A DNA stretch of 64,000 bases from Prunella strophiata (Eukaryota > Chordata > Aves > Passeriformes > Prunellidae): contig JAZBQD010000014.1 in the NCBI GenBank assembly GCA_036583965.1, forward strand, positions 63,208,395 to 63,272,394. Direction: 5' to 3'. This document shows positions 52,343-64,000 of this stretch, in pieces. The stretch's first letter is position 1. Every line of letters starts with the position of its first letter. The notes beneath the pieces were generated by a model. That model worked only from the letters and a program-made list of their open reading frames with translations, searched no databases and was not told where the DNA came from. The position numbers were made by a program, and so were the translations under genes.

Positions 52343-52343
52343 A
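52311..52343 (+). repeat. (GA)n microsatellite
   Basis: A GAGATAGAGA lead-in is followed by about 14 uninterrupted GA units up to GAAAATAT. It is flanked on the left by a short CACACACA run. It is probably length-polymorphic. The purine/pyrimidine strand asymmetry allows triplex (H-DNA) formation in principle. Confidence 0.95.
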
Positions 52344-54363
52344 AATATATTTTGGTGCTCAAGTGCATGGCAGTATTGATGAAAGAAAAAAACAAATATC
52401 ATCAACCTTGTTCACATGAACCATGTGATTCTGTGCAATCAAATCTATATTTGTCCTTTTTTCACTGAGGCTATGACAAGATGACATGTTCATTTTAAGG
52501 TATTAAATGTCACTGAAAATGGGACTCAGCCCAAACATGTCACTCCAACCACTGGTCAATAAAACTAGAAATCAACCTGCTGTAGCTGCAAATGTTCTGG
52601 ACAGGATTTAGTCCTGGAACAAATCCCTACAACTGCTGGTACTCTGAAAGTTGTGAATTTGAATCAGAAATTATATTCGGTACACTGCATTAATTTTGGA
52701 ACTATATTCTCCATAAATTTGTAAATTCATTCTATGTTACCTGGAAGATAGAGAATGTAAAGCATATGGAAAGAATAAAAAAATAATAATCAGTAGCAGT
52801 TTTAAAAACTGGTTTTAGTTTGGATCTTCTTCTTAACTCGGACTGCCCTTCATCCCTGTGGGGTTTTCACAGCCACATACATTCAATTGACTCCTTGGTA
52901 GCAAGAGGTCATTTAAATTTCCTGACCTTTAGTCTACTGTAAAGGCTCATAGCAACATTTGCAGTGCTGACCATTGACCAAATTGCCTCAAAATGCAATT
53001 TTTTGGGGGGGTTGGAATTCCTCCCTTCTTTCCACCTTATAAATAGCACATAACATTTGGTGTCTGAGTTCTGTCTATTAAAGGTAATATTTTTTATATC
53101 ACCAGATAGCAAAATCGGATTCCAAATTTCTCTGGATATTTTGGATTAAATTCCTGCATCATAAAAACATTATTAAAAAAATTTACAATTTTCAAACTAA
53201 TTAATAATTATTTACCTTTTGTGATCCACAACTTGTTTTTAGGCATGCATTTCAGTCTCCCTCAGACCTCATCCATTAATATCTTCCTTTTCTGTAATTT
53301 TTATTCATATGGATAATTTCTACAGTTAAATAATAATCAAATTTAAAAGTAAAAATTGGAAAAAGGATTTTATTTTTAAAGTTTGTTTCTAGATTGGAGA
53401 ACAAGCTTGTGATTTTGAATATTTGGTGGGAATGTTGTAAGATATAAACTTCCTTTTGTTATAATTTGACTGACAGCAACAAAAGCTGTGTTTAAATTTT
53501 ACTGTGGTCACTACAAAAATGACCCACTTACTCCATCCAGAAACCTTGGAAAATTGTACAAACACTAATACTGTTCTATTATCTAATTTTCTAACCTGAC
53601 AGAAAAAGGATTAGCAGGTTTTATATAACAGCCCAAATTTGCATCCAAGGAAGAAAAGAACACATGTAAACAGGTAGATAGACAGAACAACAGCTACATA
53701 ATTCTCAGAGGATAAATATAACTGCGTAGCAGTCTTTTTCTCCAGGGAAGCAAGTTTTTAAAATAACTACCTCTTAAATGGAACTAACACATACAAAACC
53801 AAGTATGTCTTAGATCTATTTGTCCTTTTAAATTTTTTTATGTCTTTGCTCCACACAGTTATCACTCATGTGGCTTCTTATTTATTATTTCTACTTTAGA
53901 TAGACTGTAGCAAACTTTTAGATGCTCTATAGAGCATCTGAATGGCTGAACTTCTTTAAGCAGCTAAATTTAGCTGAGATAAAATCTACCTGGGTTGCTT
54001 AGCTTTATGAAGAATGCAGTAAGTCTCCTTAAAATACTGACTCTATGTATTGTGTTGTTCAACAGAAAATGTGGTTTCTAATTGCAAGCCCATTTCTTCC
54101 AACCAGCAGCCAGACACAGCACCACAGTTCATGGACATCTATTTTGTTATTTCATTGTCTGGTGAAAAAAATAAGTTTCAAGGTCCAGAAAAATGGAATT
54201 TACTTGAATAATAGCAAGACAGCTGCTTCCTTTCACAATAGCTGAAATGAATACACAGCTTCTTGCTGCTTTCTAAACCTGCTCAATTTGGAGCCAAAAA
54301 AACTGCAGGAATGTCAAAAGAAAGATACTAACAGCAACACATTAAAGGATTGATTCTGCAAAT

Positions 54364-54496
54364 GAAAGCCAAATAGTTAACATTCAGGAGATACAGATTC
54401 AATTCCTGTCTCTGCTTTTGTGGTGTTTGTTGAGGTCATTTAATTTCTTCATGTCTGAGATTCCCTGTAATTAAAAACGGAGATGTTACTTTACAT
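54364..54496 (+). mobile_element. MIR-like ancient tRNA-derived SINE
   Basis: The segment contains an A-box-like piece (GCCAAATAGTTAACA), then CAGATTCAATTCCTGTCTCTGC, which parallels the MIR B-box and following CCCGGCTCTGCC. After that comes a stretch matching the MIR core in order: GTGTTTGTTGAGGTCATTTAA, TTTCTTCATGTCTGAGATTCCC, TGTAATTAAAAACGGAGATG. MIR elements spread in early amniotes and survive in birds as diverged single copies. The match is recalled and ungapped by eye; a profile search would be needed to fix the ends. Confidence 0.62.
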
Positions 54497-55685
54497 GTTA
54501 AAAGTATACAGCAAAGATGTTTCTTTGAATATTTATGGAGTCTAAACCTATCAAGTCTGGAATACAAACACCTTTGGGACAGTCAATCATCTTCTAAAAA
54601 TGCATACATTTTATACTTCAAACTACTTTACACATCATACTGTAAGACTAATTCTTCTTATTCATATATTCCCTGCTTAGGAATCAGCAAGAGAAGCAGG
54701 TTGAATTCTAAATAAACCATGTTCTTTCAGATTCAAAAGCTAAGATAACCTGATCTCCTACAGGTTTGAAACTTTTAAAATTTGCACAAAACTAAGGATT
54801 TGAAAACTTTTCCTAAAAGACTCATGAAAACTTATAGAAATGAAAAAACTTCCATTTAGGAAACATCATTTGTCATGTAAGGGAGGCAGATGTTATTAAT
54901 TATCAAATAGAGACTATGTTCATACTGTGTAAAAGCATAAAAACTGCAGTTTTTATGAGTGTAAGTGAACCAGAAAATTACAATGTGTTGTTTTTGCTAG
55001 AGGTGGTAAACCTAACATAATATTCAGTAAGAAGGAATATTGCTTTTCCTTTAAAAAAATGGTTACAAGAGAAATCTCTGTAAGTTATGTCCCTCAGTAC
55101 TCCTTATATAAAAGACTTTTTTCTGTTGCATTGATCTCTGGTTTTACAGTGTTACAAAATGGATGAAGTTTGCACTAGAACAGAGTGACAATTTGTGACA
55201 GAGTCCAAGAAGTCAGTGTTATGTGGTTCTGCTTCACTGGCTTCCTGTGCAAGTCTGAATAACCTGAAAAGGTCATTTTTCTCTCTTTCCTTCCTCTCCT
55301 TTTTCAACTGCTTGACACATATTTTATGGCACAGCTGAGTGTGAACTAATATTGTAGACACCAACCTCAACCTCAAATGCTGAAATATCTGTAGATAGAA
55401 GGGTTTTTTCCTTATTTTATTTGCACTCAATTATATCCAGAATGCCCAAGATAGCAAATATATTGAAATAAAATTGCCAGCCCTTCTTCTCCCAGCATCT
55501 TCTATAAGCCAACACATTTGATCCCACTGAGCCCAGCTTCCCACTCCTTCATGCTTGCAGTTCTTTACAAATCCTATGACAAATTTTACTTTGACCCATT
55601 TTTATATTAAATTTTGACTCATTACAGGGATGTTACAGGATTTAAAGTTGTGTAGATATATCAAAATAATAATTGCAATAAAGCC

Positions 55686-55727
55686 TCATAGAATGACAGA
55701 ATAACTGAGGTGAAAAGACCATTTAAT
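55686..55727 (-). mobile_element. CR1 LINE 3' terminal relic, minus strand
   Basis: The plus strand reads CATAGAATGACAGAATAACTGAGGTGAAAAGACC, close to the reverse complement of a CR1 terminus (tail repeats, then the TGAGGTTGGAAGGGACC-type motif). Only about 40 bp are recognisable before similarity fades. It is a short relic, or the visible end of a more diverged copy reaching further right. Confidence 0.6.
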
Positions 55728-55916
55728 ACAGCACAGGATTTGTGTGTCTTCCTTTAAATTCATTTCCACAGAAAACCAAACCACTTTCTGATAAATACAG
55801 AGTAAAAAATGAAAGCAAATAAATGCTAGAATCAAGCTAATCAAACGTTTTAATTTATATTACTTTTGATTTGCAACTGAATTGACTTTCCAATATTGGA
55901 GACTAACTCTTTGGCT

Positions 55917-56004
55917 GAGAATTACTTATATTTAGATTAAATATTTATTCAACGTAAGCTAAGAATTACTTATATTTAGATTAAATATTTATTCAACGTA
56001 AGCT
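55917..56004 (+). repeat. 44-bp tandem duplication (two copies, one mismatch)
   Basis: The unit at 55917-55960 and its copy at 55961-56004 differ only at their first base (GAGAATTACT versus AAGAATTACT). Both contain TATATTTAGATTAAATATTT and end ATTCAACGTAAGCT. The trinucleotide GCT precedes both copies. With 43 of 44 bases identical, the duplication is recent compared with the decayed transposons around it. Confidence 0.95.
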
Positions 56005-57772
56005 AGACACTGATAGAAATTGTAAGGCATTTAAACAGTGATGAGACAAAATACAGACCCTTTAAACAATAATCCATCAAAGTTTACAGACTTGCACATG
56101 CAATTTCATGTTTCAAATACCTGATTTGTAATTAAAAAGAAAAAAAAAGAAAATGTTTTCACGTCTATTATTTCATCTGCAGACATGAAAAACACATTTG
56201 CTAAATACATAGATAGACCATTTAAAAATGAAAAATAATTAATGAAATTTAAAAATCTATACCTGAATTAACATTATATTTACAATTTTCTTTGTACAGG
56301 AAACTGACACATGAGAAGATCTTTCCTATAAAGAGCACAATACCAAGTTGGGGCTTAAATTCTCCAAATTACCTGGTGCTGGGCTATTTTGTAAGGACAG
56401 CCTGCCAGACCCAGTGGCTGAGTTGAAGGCGGTAGGATTTCATAGAGACTGTTGGAAGCAGCAAGAGCTCTGCTTGGCAAAGCTGTGTCCTTTTCACAGT
56501 CTGTAGTGCACAGCTGCACGTGTTGCAAACGTGGTTTTAGTGATAATCTTGAACATGCTCTTATCTTATACTATGCCAAAGGAGGTACATTCTACCCTGG
56601 AACTTAGCACAGTGTTAATAAGAAAATCTGAAAAACAGGGTTATGAAAATAATTTCAAAAATAAGGGTTTTTTCTTGGTTTACAGTAAAAAACTATACAT
56701 CTTACCTTTATTTCTGATCATTTCCATGCATAGAAAGTAGAAAACATGAGTTTCCAAACAGGCAGAAATTTTCCACATAGCTCTTCAAGATTTCCCATCT
56801 TCCATGTTGAAGACCCTTGGAAACAGAATACTTAGTTTCATTTCTATCTTTCTGGGCCATGATTTTTAGCTTAGATTTTTGGTCTACATGTGTTCTATTT
56901 TGAATTTTATATGAAATCATCGTCTAATATTTTATTAATTTTAAAAATATATTTAGAGTTACATGGAATATGTTACTTTTTTGATATACAAATGATATTG
57001 TGCTATTTATTTAGTGACAACTAAAGATCAAGAAAGAGATGTTTCAGAGAGCAGAAGAAGATAAAAGATAAATTGAGTGCTGGCAAGAAAGATCTTTATT
57101 TTGATTATATTAATGATTTTACTTGGCTGTGAGATCACATTCTTAGACAACTCTGGTCTGTGGATCACTCTTAGAGAAGACTGCACAGAATTTTTCTTTA
57201 ACTTTCAAAAAAAGAAAAGCAGTCCAGAAATATATAGCCTACTAAATCTGGCCAAGTAAGTATCAAACTATGTCACCTCGCCCTGACCTAAATTAGATCC
57301 TTAGTTCATAAGTAGTCCCATTAATTTCTCTGAGGCTATTACTGGATACAGGTGATACTCAGTCTGCTTAAAGTCATTAATCTATTTTTGACAAAATCCA
57401 ACTAAAGAGAGCCTGAAATGGTATTCATAGATCACACACATTTTATGTTAAAAACCACATATCCTGAAGTTGTCCCATTGGCTGCACGATTCCTTCAGTT
57501 TGTCAACCTGTCCTGTGAATGTTGAATCAAGTGCTACTCATGCAAGGAGAGAGAATCACAGTGTTTGCTCTGATACTTCCAAAGTTAAGATGTCAGTAAT
57601 GTTTGTGTATTTCATTAATATCATAGGCAATGAGTGAAAACAAGACAAAAAATGTGCATTATGCTCTTTATTAGTAGTTTTTCCTGTGTTGTTATTAAGC
57701 CTTTACAAATTGGGAATAAAAATATCAAGAATACTTTAATATTGCTGTGAAAGATGAAGTGAGGATCCAAAT

Positions 57773-57836
57773 AAAATTAATAAATTCCTATTCCTTCTTC
57801 AAAAAATTCCTTCTTAAAAATTAATAAATTCCTATT
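57773..57836 (+). repeat. Imperfect 44-bp-period direct repeat
   Basis: A 20-base string, AAAATTAATAAATTCCTATT, occurs at 57773-57792 and again exactly at 57817-57836. Between the copies, ATTCCTTCTTC and ATTCCTTCTTA form a nested shorter direct repeat. It looks like replication slippage in low-complexity DNA. Confidence 0.9.
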
Positions 57837-60800
57837 TTTTATTAACACAATCATGTTACAATCTCGGAGGGGGCATTGGATTTCCCACTTCTAAATCCTC
57901 AAAATAAAACTAATCAAATTTTGAAAACCGGTCTGCAGTCACATGGAATTATTAGCTTTCCTGCAGGAAAAGCTAGATTTTTTTTAATATATATTGAGTT
58001 GCACTTGAATTAGATGTACTCTGAATTTTTCAGAAAGACTGAAAAATGTTAATGATACTTAACATATTTATGAATGACATTCTCATCAGAGACTTATCTG
58101 ATAGATCTTAAGTTCATCCTTTTCTAGGAACATGCCCATACTTATCAAGCTGGAGGCAGAGATTTATGCAGAGTTTGATGTCAGGCCTTCTATTCTCCAG
58201 GTGTTTTCCAGGATGTTACCTCCATGTGATGATGCCCATGATATATGATTTTTTTTTTTTTTCCTTCATCACCACAAAGGATTCCAGCTAAAGCTCTTCA
58301 TGTCTAACAGTGACCATTATGCAGTGCAATACTCCTGATGTTTGCAATGACAGTTGACTTTTGCTTATCTGACATAATCTTTCATTGCTATAGCTGCTTT
58401 TCAGGAGATTTGGTGGCCTTGGCAGGCATCATGCATTATAACTATCAAATCCCCTAGAAACAGTTGTGGAGGCACTGAGGGCAGGCTGGCACTTCCTTGC
58501 ATGGGGCTGGAAAAAACTGGTTGTTTCCAAATGGATAGCATGGCCCCAAATAGAGCACAGTTATAGTGGTTCTTTTATTAAGACTGATTTATGTAAAATC
58601 TGATTTATGTAACAGGCAGCCAACCTTCTGAGCAGCTTAACTTCCAAAGGGACTGTAGAATACAAAGCCATTCTTTGGCTTTAAGGTTGCTACCAGCAAC
58701 ATGTAATAATAGATTGTAAGTCAATGAAAAGCAGGAAAAAATATGTTACATACTCAAGGCACATCTTTAATCCAGACAAGTTCTTTTTTTAATTTTCATT
58801 TTATTCATAATATGGGTCTTAATTGTTTTTACTGATGTTAATCCTAATGACTTTAAAGCTATGAATCCCATTATAATTGTAAAATCAGAACAAAGATTCA
58901 TTATCAGGACTTAAAAACCAGAAGACTGTACAAGGATGTGTAACCAAACAGACAGTATTCAAAATGTGCATTGATTTATTTTTAGGACTGTGCTTACTGA
59001 ATATCAATCACAAAGTTACCAGTGTTGTGGCAGTTGAAAGACAGCAGATTTTTTCCGCTTATAAGTACATGGGTGTTTCAGATTTTCCTTATTTCCTTTC
59101 TCAAGCAGCTATGCTACTCTCTTCTTTCTAAAAGCTCCCTCAAAATCTGGGAATAAAAACCTTTGTGACACTTGCTATTTGCTCTAAGTCCCATCAAACT
59201 AGTGTACAACCACTCTCTGTGGAAGGCTCCCCAATGTCCTGTTCAGCATCAGTTAGATTACTTTTGACATGAAGAAAGGAAAGCATTACAGCAACTCTAT
59301 GCAGGGCCACACAGCCACCTTCTTCTTTTATTTAGATGTCTTAGATTTGTCCCATTTAAATTCTTTACTAAAATCATTAGGTAAAATCTTTGTATGACGC
59401 CACAAACTACAGCCAAAGTTATTAAAGTGTAGACATAGGAGTGTGGCAACTGTAGTCAAGTTCACTTGACTTGTGTTATTTGATAACTGAAAATATTTTA
59501 CTCAGTATTTAAGAAACTGAAAGTTTGTTCTAAGAGTACCAGCTTAGCATTAAGACAGATTTACTGACTGGGTTAACTCAAATTGTGTTCTTCACTAATA
59601 AATAAGCTAGTAACTTGGTAAAGTTCTTGGTGCATGAAGATATAAACTGTTCTGGTATAATCTTTCAATAACAAAAAGGAAATGAAAGTAACTAGACAGC
59701 TAAGATCCAAAAATATTGTATAATAACACCTATTCATTTATTCTTTGTAAAACCATTTACAAAGATTAAATGCTATATCTTGGAAGGAAGTGGTTTTTAC
59801 ATTGCATCAGACAAAAATGTGTGACGTAATCTATACTCTCTTCTTGGTTTGGGCACTGATTCCTGTTGTCAGTGTTAATCCCCCATTGTTCCTACCTTAC
59901 AAGCTATCTGATTGAACTTCTTCTTCAATCATTCTCTAACAATTGTGTTGATTCAACACATTCATTCATTCCAAGACGAGACAGGACATGAGGAGAAATA
60001 ACAAGTGTGTTTTCTTCTTGTATTTCGGAGAGACCTAGCAAGTCATTTCAGATACTCAGCAAGGCCTCTTGGGCAAAACATGTAATATCAGCTTTTCTAC
60101 TCTGGAATAAGTGGACTTGCAAAACGTTTCCTACCTCCAATGTAGAGCCATCATTTCCATAGGACAGCTTCAGATACTATCACCTTTCTGCAGGGAACTG
60201 GGAACAGGTGAGGAGGTCAAGAGACATTATTGTGCTGTGAAAAAAGGCAGAACTTTTGATAGAGACAGTCTGAGCACACTCAGTCCATTAATGCAGTGGA
60301 AAGCATTATACCATACCTTGTTAGTGCATCAGATGTGTTTCATTTTATTGCAAGATATTCCTTTTGATCTGTGCAAGAGGGAAAGAAAAACTGCTGAAGT
60401 TCCTGCAATAACCCTTCTTGTTCTTGGTTAGTTACTATTCCTAACACAGGCTTCTAGAAATTGGATGGTATTGATCCTCATCTTTTGCCAATTCCACAGA
60501 ATACAAGAGAGTGTTATGGACTGAATAGAAGTGGCTGATATTCCCATTACAAGTTGGAGAAAGCCATGCACACAGCTATTGAGTAGGAGCCACAGTGGTG
60601 ACCACCCAAGTAATCCCTGTGGTAGTGCCCTTCCCAACTGCCAGAACTGAGGCTTTTCTATTAGAAGAGTTAAATGGGAATTACAAAAATCCTGACCATT
60701 TTTATTATAAAAACTATGGCCAGAGATAGTTTTAAATTTTTCAAGTATTGACAAACAAGGTCATTGCTAGGAAAATTTGTCTATGTTTATCTGCTGTGGG

Positions 60801-61709
60801 AATGTGCAAAATGCAGTGTGCATTTATTGCTCTAAAGGGGGTGGAATGGGGAGGAGAGAGAAGCAAGAGGGAAAGAGGGCAGAACAGAGTAAAGTATTTT
60901 CCCTTTTGAAGTTATGGCATCTTTTTTATCTCCTCATGTAAGTGATCGTGACTGTGCTGCAAAAGCTCAATTAGGCATGAACTATGATCCTTTGGGGTGC
61001 TGTACTGATGTTAAACTGAGATTAAGTTCTCTCCCACACAAATCTATTTCACTTTAGAATTTAATATGGATGAAGTAGCTTTTATAAACCTTCCAACTGG
61101 AGAAACATAAGATTCTGACAACTCCACTAGCAAGTGTCACTTTGCAAATATATAAAGCTAGCAATTGATTTTCTTTATCTAGTCTTCTAGAACCAAGGTT
61201 TAGCAGAGAATTCTATGGATCAGATCCATAATGGCATAAGAAATCAAGGATATATGCTCTTTTCTTGATATCAACAGCAACTGGAATTACCAGCCAAGAT
61301 GTATTACTTCTCAACATGTTTTACAAATATGAAATACTCTCCATGTAATTACTGAATTTTTCAAAATAACTGAATGAGGAAAATGGTCACATTTCAAATT
61401 TACATCTATTATCTTATTTATGGCTTGAACTTACATGGAGAAAGATAAGCATAAGTCAGGAAAGGATCTAGTAAGGGCAGAAGAATAGTATCATTGCTGA
61501 AAATAGAAACTAAAGATAAATTTTGTCTCACCTCTATTTCCATGTGAAAGTTAGACTTCTAACTTGAAATCCCAAGGGTGTCTATTGAACACTGATAAGC
61601 GACAAGGATCACTTAAAAATCACATACAATCAGCTCTCAAAATAAGTCACTACTTCTTTTTAAATTCTAAAACATTTTTATTTGCTTAAGTATTCAGCAG
61701 TAATAACTA

Positions 61710-61742
61710 TTCTATAAATAAATAAAATATAAATAAATATAG
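61710..61742 (+). repeat. (AAAT)n-like tetranucleotide repeat
   Basis: TATAAATAAATAAAATATAAATAAATATAG is a short imperfect AAAT repeat in the 5' intergenic DNA. Confidence 0.75.
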
Positions 61743-64000
61743 TTTTGCTGTCTAACACTTCCAGAAAGTCATCCTATGAATTTTCAGCACAATATAATAC
61801 TCTTATTGAAGATAATTTTTTGGAAGAATTTAAAATTCATTTTGTAAGACTCATGCTAAAAGTGCTCAGATTAGCTCGCAAGTTAGACAAAATCCACATA
61901 TTTCTAGATACTTGTGACTTTTTGACTAAGTGAAGTAGTTTCTGAAGTACAAATAAATAATATTCAAACTTCACCCACTTGCAAATTAGAACCTTTCCTT
62001 CAAACTACCTTGTATCTTTATATTGTCTGAGAAAACCAAAAAATGCATCTATTAAGTCAGAACCATATCCAGTGAATGAGACCTGCCAGTTGCTCCCTAC
62101 CCTGAGTAGGCTTAATGGATACAGTGGTACTAATTTCAAATCTGGGGAAAGAAATGTGCTATTGAGCACATACATTGTGCAATTCACATAAAAAACACGT
62201 GTAGGAAGTAGCATTGTGATTTTCACTTTCCTATATTACTCTTAAACCTTGATATTTGAGACACTTCCCATGAAATTGGGGCATCCTGTGAAGGTGTAGG
62301 GTACACCCTAAGACGCTGTTCTCTGAAATATAATTCTGCTTGCAGGCAAGCAATCACCAAAACTGCTCCTTTGGGGCAGGAGTTGTTTAAAGAGAGGCTA
62401 TGTTAATGGCTGCAATTGTACCACAACTTAAATTCTTCTTCCTTTGCTATAAAGCTGCTCATAGAGTCAGGCCAGTATGTTCCTAATACTGGTAAAAAAG
62501 TAGCATTTATAACCCCAAAAAATCTCTATTTGTTAAAAATTCTGTAAAGTTCAAATAAATTTCTTTTTCAGTCAAACAGGGCTGGCTACACTGGGCTGAG
62601 CGTTTATTACCACCACTTTTCACCACTGCCAATTAGCACCTACCAGTGAACACAAAGCCAGATGGTCATTGCCACTGAGGGCTTGCTGTCAAGAATTTCC
62701 CTTTCCTAAATATGGGTGTGGGAAGGAGAGGGAGGGGGGGAATTGCATGTAAGGAAGAGAAGTTGTATAAAACCTGCTTTGTGTTTTTACAGAAAGGAAC
62801 CCAGCAAGAAATTTTATGATGTTATCACAGCTACTTCTAAAAAAAGAATTCTGTTTAAACAGAATAAGAGTTCCATTCTTCATCCTATTTTTGAAACTCT
62901 GTATAATATAAGTTGAAATGGATTTAGCTCAGGTACCTTGGGAAACAAGAAAATTGACAGCATTGTTTCGGACTGCTTTAGTAGGAAAAGCAATTCATAG
63001 AAATCCTATTTTTTTTTCTATTTAGAAATGAAACTATTAACCCTTAAAAAAACATCACAAATCATTGCGCTGCAAGAAAAACTCTGATCCACTCATCAGG
63101 GAATTTTTCTGCAGTAATTAGTTACTATTAATTATAATTATGTATAAGAATACAAAATATGTTATATTAAAGAGAAGCCCAATATAGTATTATTACAGAA
63201 AATCTGAGAGATATTATTCTTTGAGTAAGATGAAAATTTTCTAAAGCTATATTCAAGTGGCACAGAGCCATAATTTTTTTGGATCTTGATGAAATTTCAC
63301 TTGACTAATTGCTCCTATATTTCTTTCACTGATATGAAGATTCCTTATTATACTGTTACTTTCTGTGTCATTTTGGTGTACATTCACAAAGGATGTTGGA
63401 TTTTTTTCTTCAGGCCATAGCTGAATTTCATTAATGGATACAGAGAGCTAACATATTGGCTATAAAATATGAGTGCTCTTGGGTCTTTGGATAAGAATTG
63501 TTATATGCAAGACTGTCAGCTAAATGAAACACCTCTCACTGTGCTCTCCAGCTCAGCATTTTTTCTTCCAAATATCATTTCTTACTATTTTTGCCTTATC
63601 TGCCATCACAGATAGTTAGCTGATAGGAAAGCAGTTGTATAAATTATAAATTAAACCCTTGCCTGGTGGTGGAGGTTAATGGGGCACAAAATACAGATCA
63701 TACTGATGGAGTGAATTAATAAGTATCATGTGTACTATTTTAATATATCCCTTTTTATTACAGTTTAGAAATCCTTCATTATAAAGGAGTAAATGCTGCA
63801 ATGTTGCTGAGCTCATCAAAATGTAGGAAAAGGAATGCTGGTTTCTGTTTGTATTTGATAAGTCATCTATGAGAAATGTAAATTATTAATTGTTTAGAAG
63901 GTATAGGCTTGTACTGTTTACATTTAAATGTGGTTTTTTTTTCCTTAGTGTCACCAAATAAGTATTTAAAGTTAAAATTGTAGAACATTATTTTTAACAT

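Larger units (their letters stand above)
47111..64000. other. Intergenic DNA towards the right edge, no gene seen
   Basis: Low-complexity AT-rich DNA containing the microsatellite, SINE, CR1 and tandem duplications listed separately. The longest open frames (about 100-114 codons near 47.2-47.5, 50.2-50.5, 50.8-51.1, 52.2-52.5, 60.1-60.4 and 60.4-60.8 kb) look like chance ORFs: no domains, no codon-usage contrast, and stop-poor only by composition. In amniotes SEMA3A lies upstream of SEMA3E in the same orientation, so its 3' end is expected further right; none of its Ig or basic-tail coding sequence is visible here. Confidence 0.6.

Noticed and set aside
52157..52468. 103-codon frame through the (GA)n repeat (Arg-Glu repeats), with a Leu-Ser repeat frame on the other strand
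   Set aside because: A microsatellite lacks stops in most frames; no coding evidence.
60111..60754. Adjacent 106-codon plus-strand and 108-codon minus-strand frames
   Set aside because: No domains and no codon bias; the convergent arrangement looks accidental.
1..64000. CRISPR array, bacterial operon, phage or plasmid features
   Set aside because: The window has vertebrate intron/intergenic composition and CR1 elements. No regularly spaced identical repeats with unique spacers and no prokaryotic genes are present.

Overview
The window looks like vertebrate nuclear DNA, most probably from a bird. It is AT-rich and strongly CpG-depleted, has almost no long open reading frames, and has low repeat density. 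The recognisable transposons are decayed CR1 LINE 3' ends, which is the typical sauropsid/avian pattern, plus ancient tRNA-derived SINE relics, one of them MIR-like. There are no operons, phage genes or CRISPR arrays.

One real gene is supported. On the minus strand at 40004-40118 lies the first coding exon of SEMA3E (semaphorin 3E). It encodes 38 residues: a signal peptide and the start of the mature protein, carrying the PRLRLSH motif. It begins at an ATG in a strong Kozak context and ends at a consensus CAAG|GTAGGT splice donor in phase 1. The gene runs leftward, so 1-40003 is read as part of its first intron. I could not find exon 2 in it. The 5' flank at about 40119-40960 holds the 5' UTR and promoter: three upstream ATG reading frames, a weak TATA-like element, a local CpG cluster with a CACGTG E-box, and a duplicated AGGTGA motif.

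Layout: 1-19.6 kb is intronic DNA with simple repeats and small tandem duplications. 19.61-20.22 kb is a plus-strand CR1 fragment. 23.48-23.70 kb is a minus-strand CR1 fragment, followed about 50 bp later by a 48-nt poly(A) tract. 23.8-40.0 kb is further intron, with a few homeodomain-site-rich segments, a second long A-rich tract near 37.4 kb and a GC-elevated patch at 37.56-38.17 kb. 40.0-41.0 kb is the SEMA3E first exon and promoter. 41-64 kb is 5' intergenic DNA; in amniotes it should lead towards SEMA3A. It contains a tRNA-like relic near 47.0 kb, a (GA)n microsatellite at 52.3 kb, a MIR-like SINE at 54.4 kb, a CR1 relic at 55.7 kb and an almost exact 44-bp tandem duplication at 55.9 kb.

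I found no previously undescribed multi-gene system. The observations worth following are the upstream-ORF cluster in the SEMA3E leader, the promoter motif cluster, a nested hairpin at 9.47-9.55 kb, some palindromic sites and the ancient SINE relics. All repeat and gene identifications come from pattern recognition and recalled family features, not from a database search.
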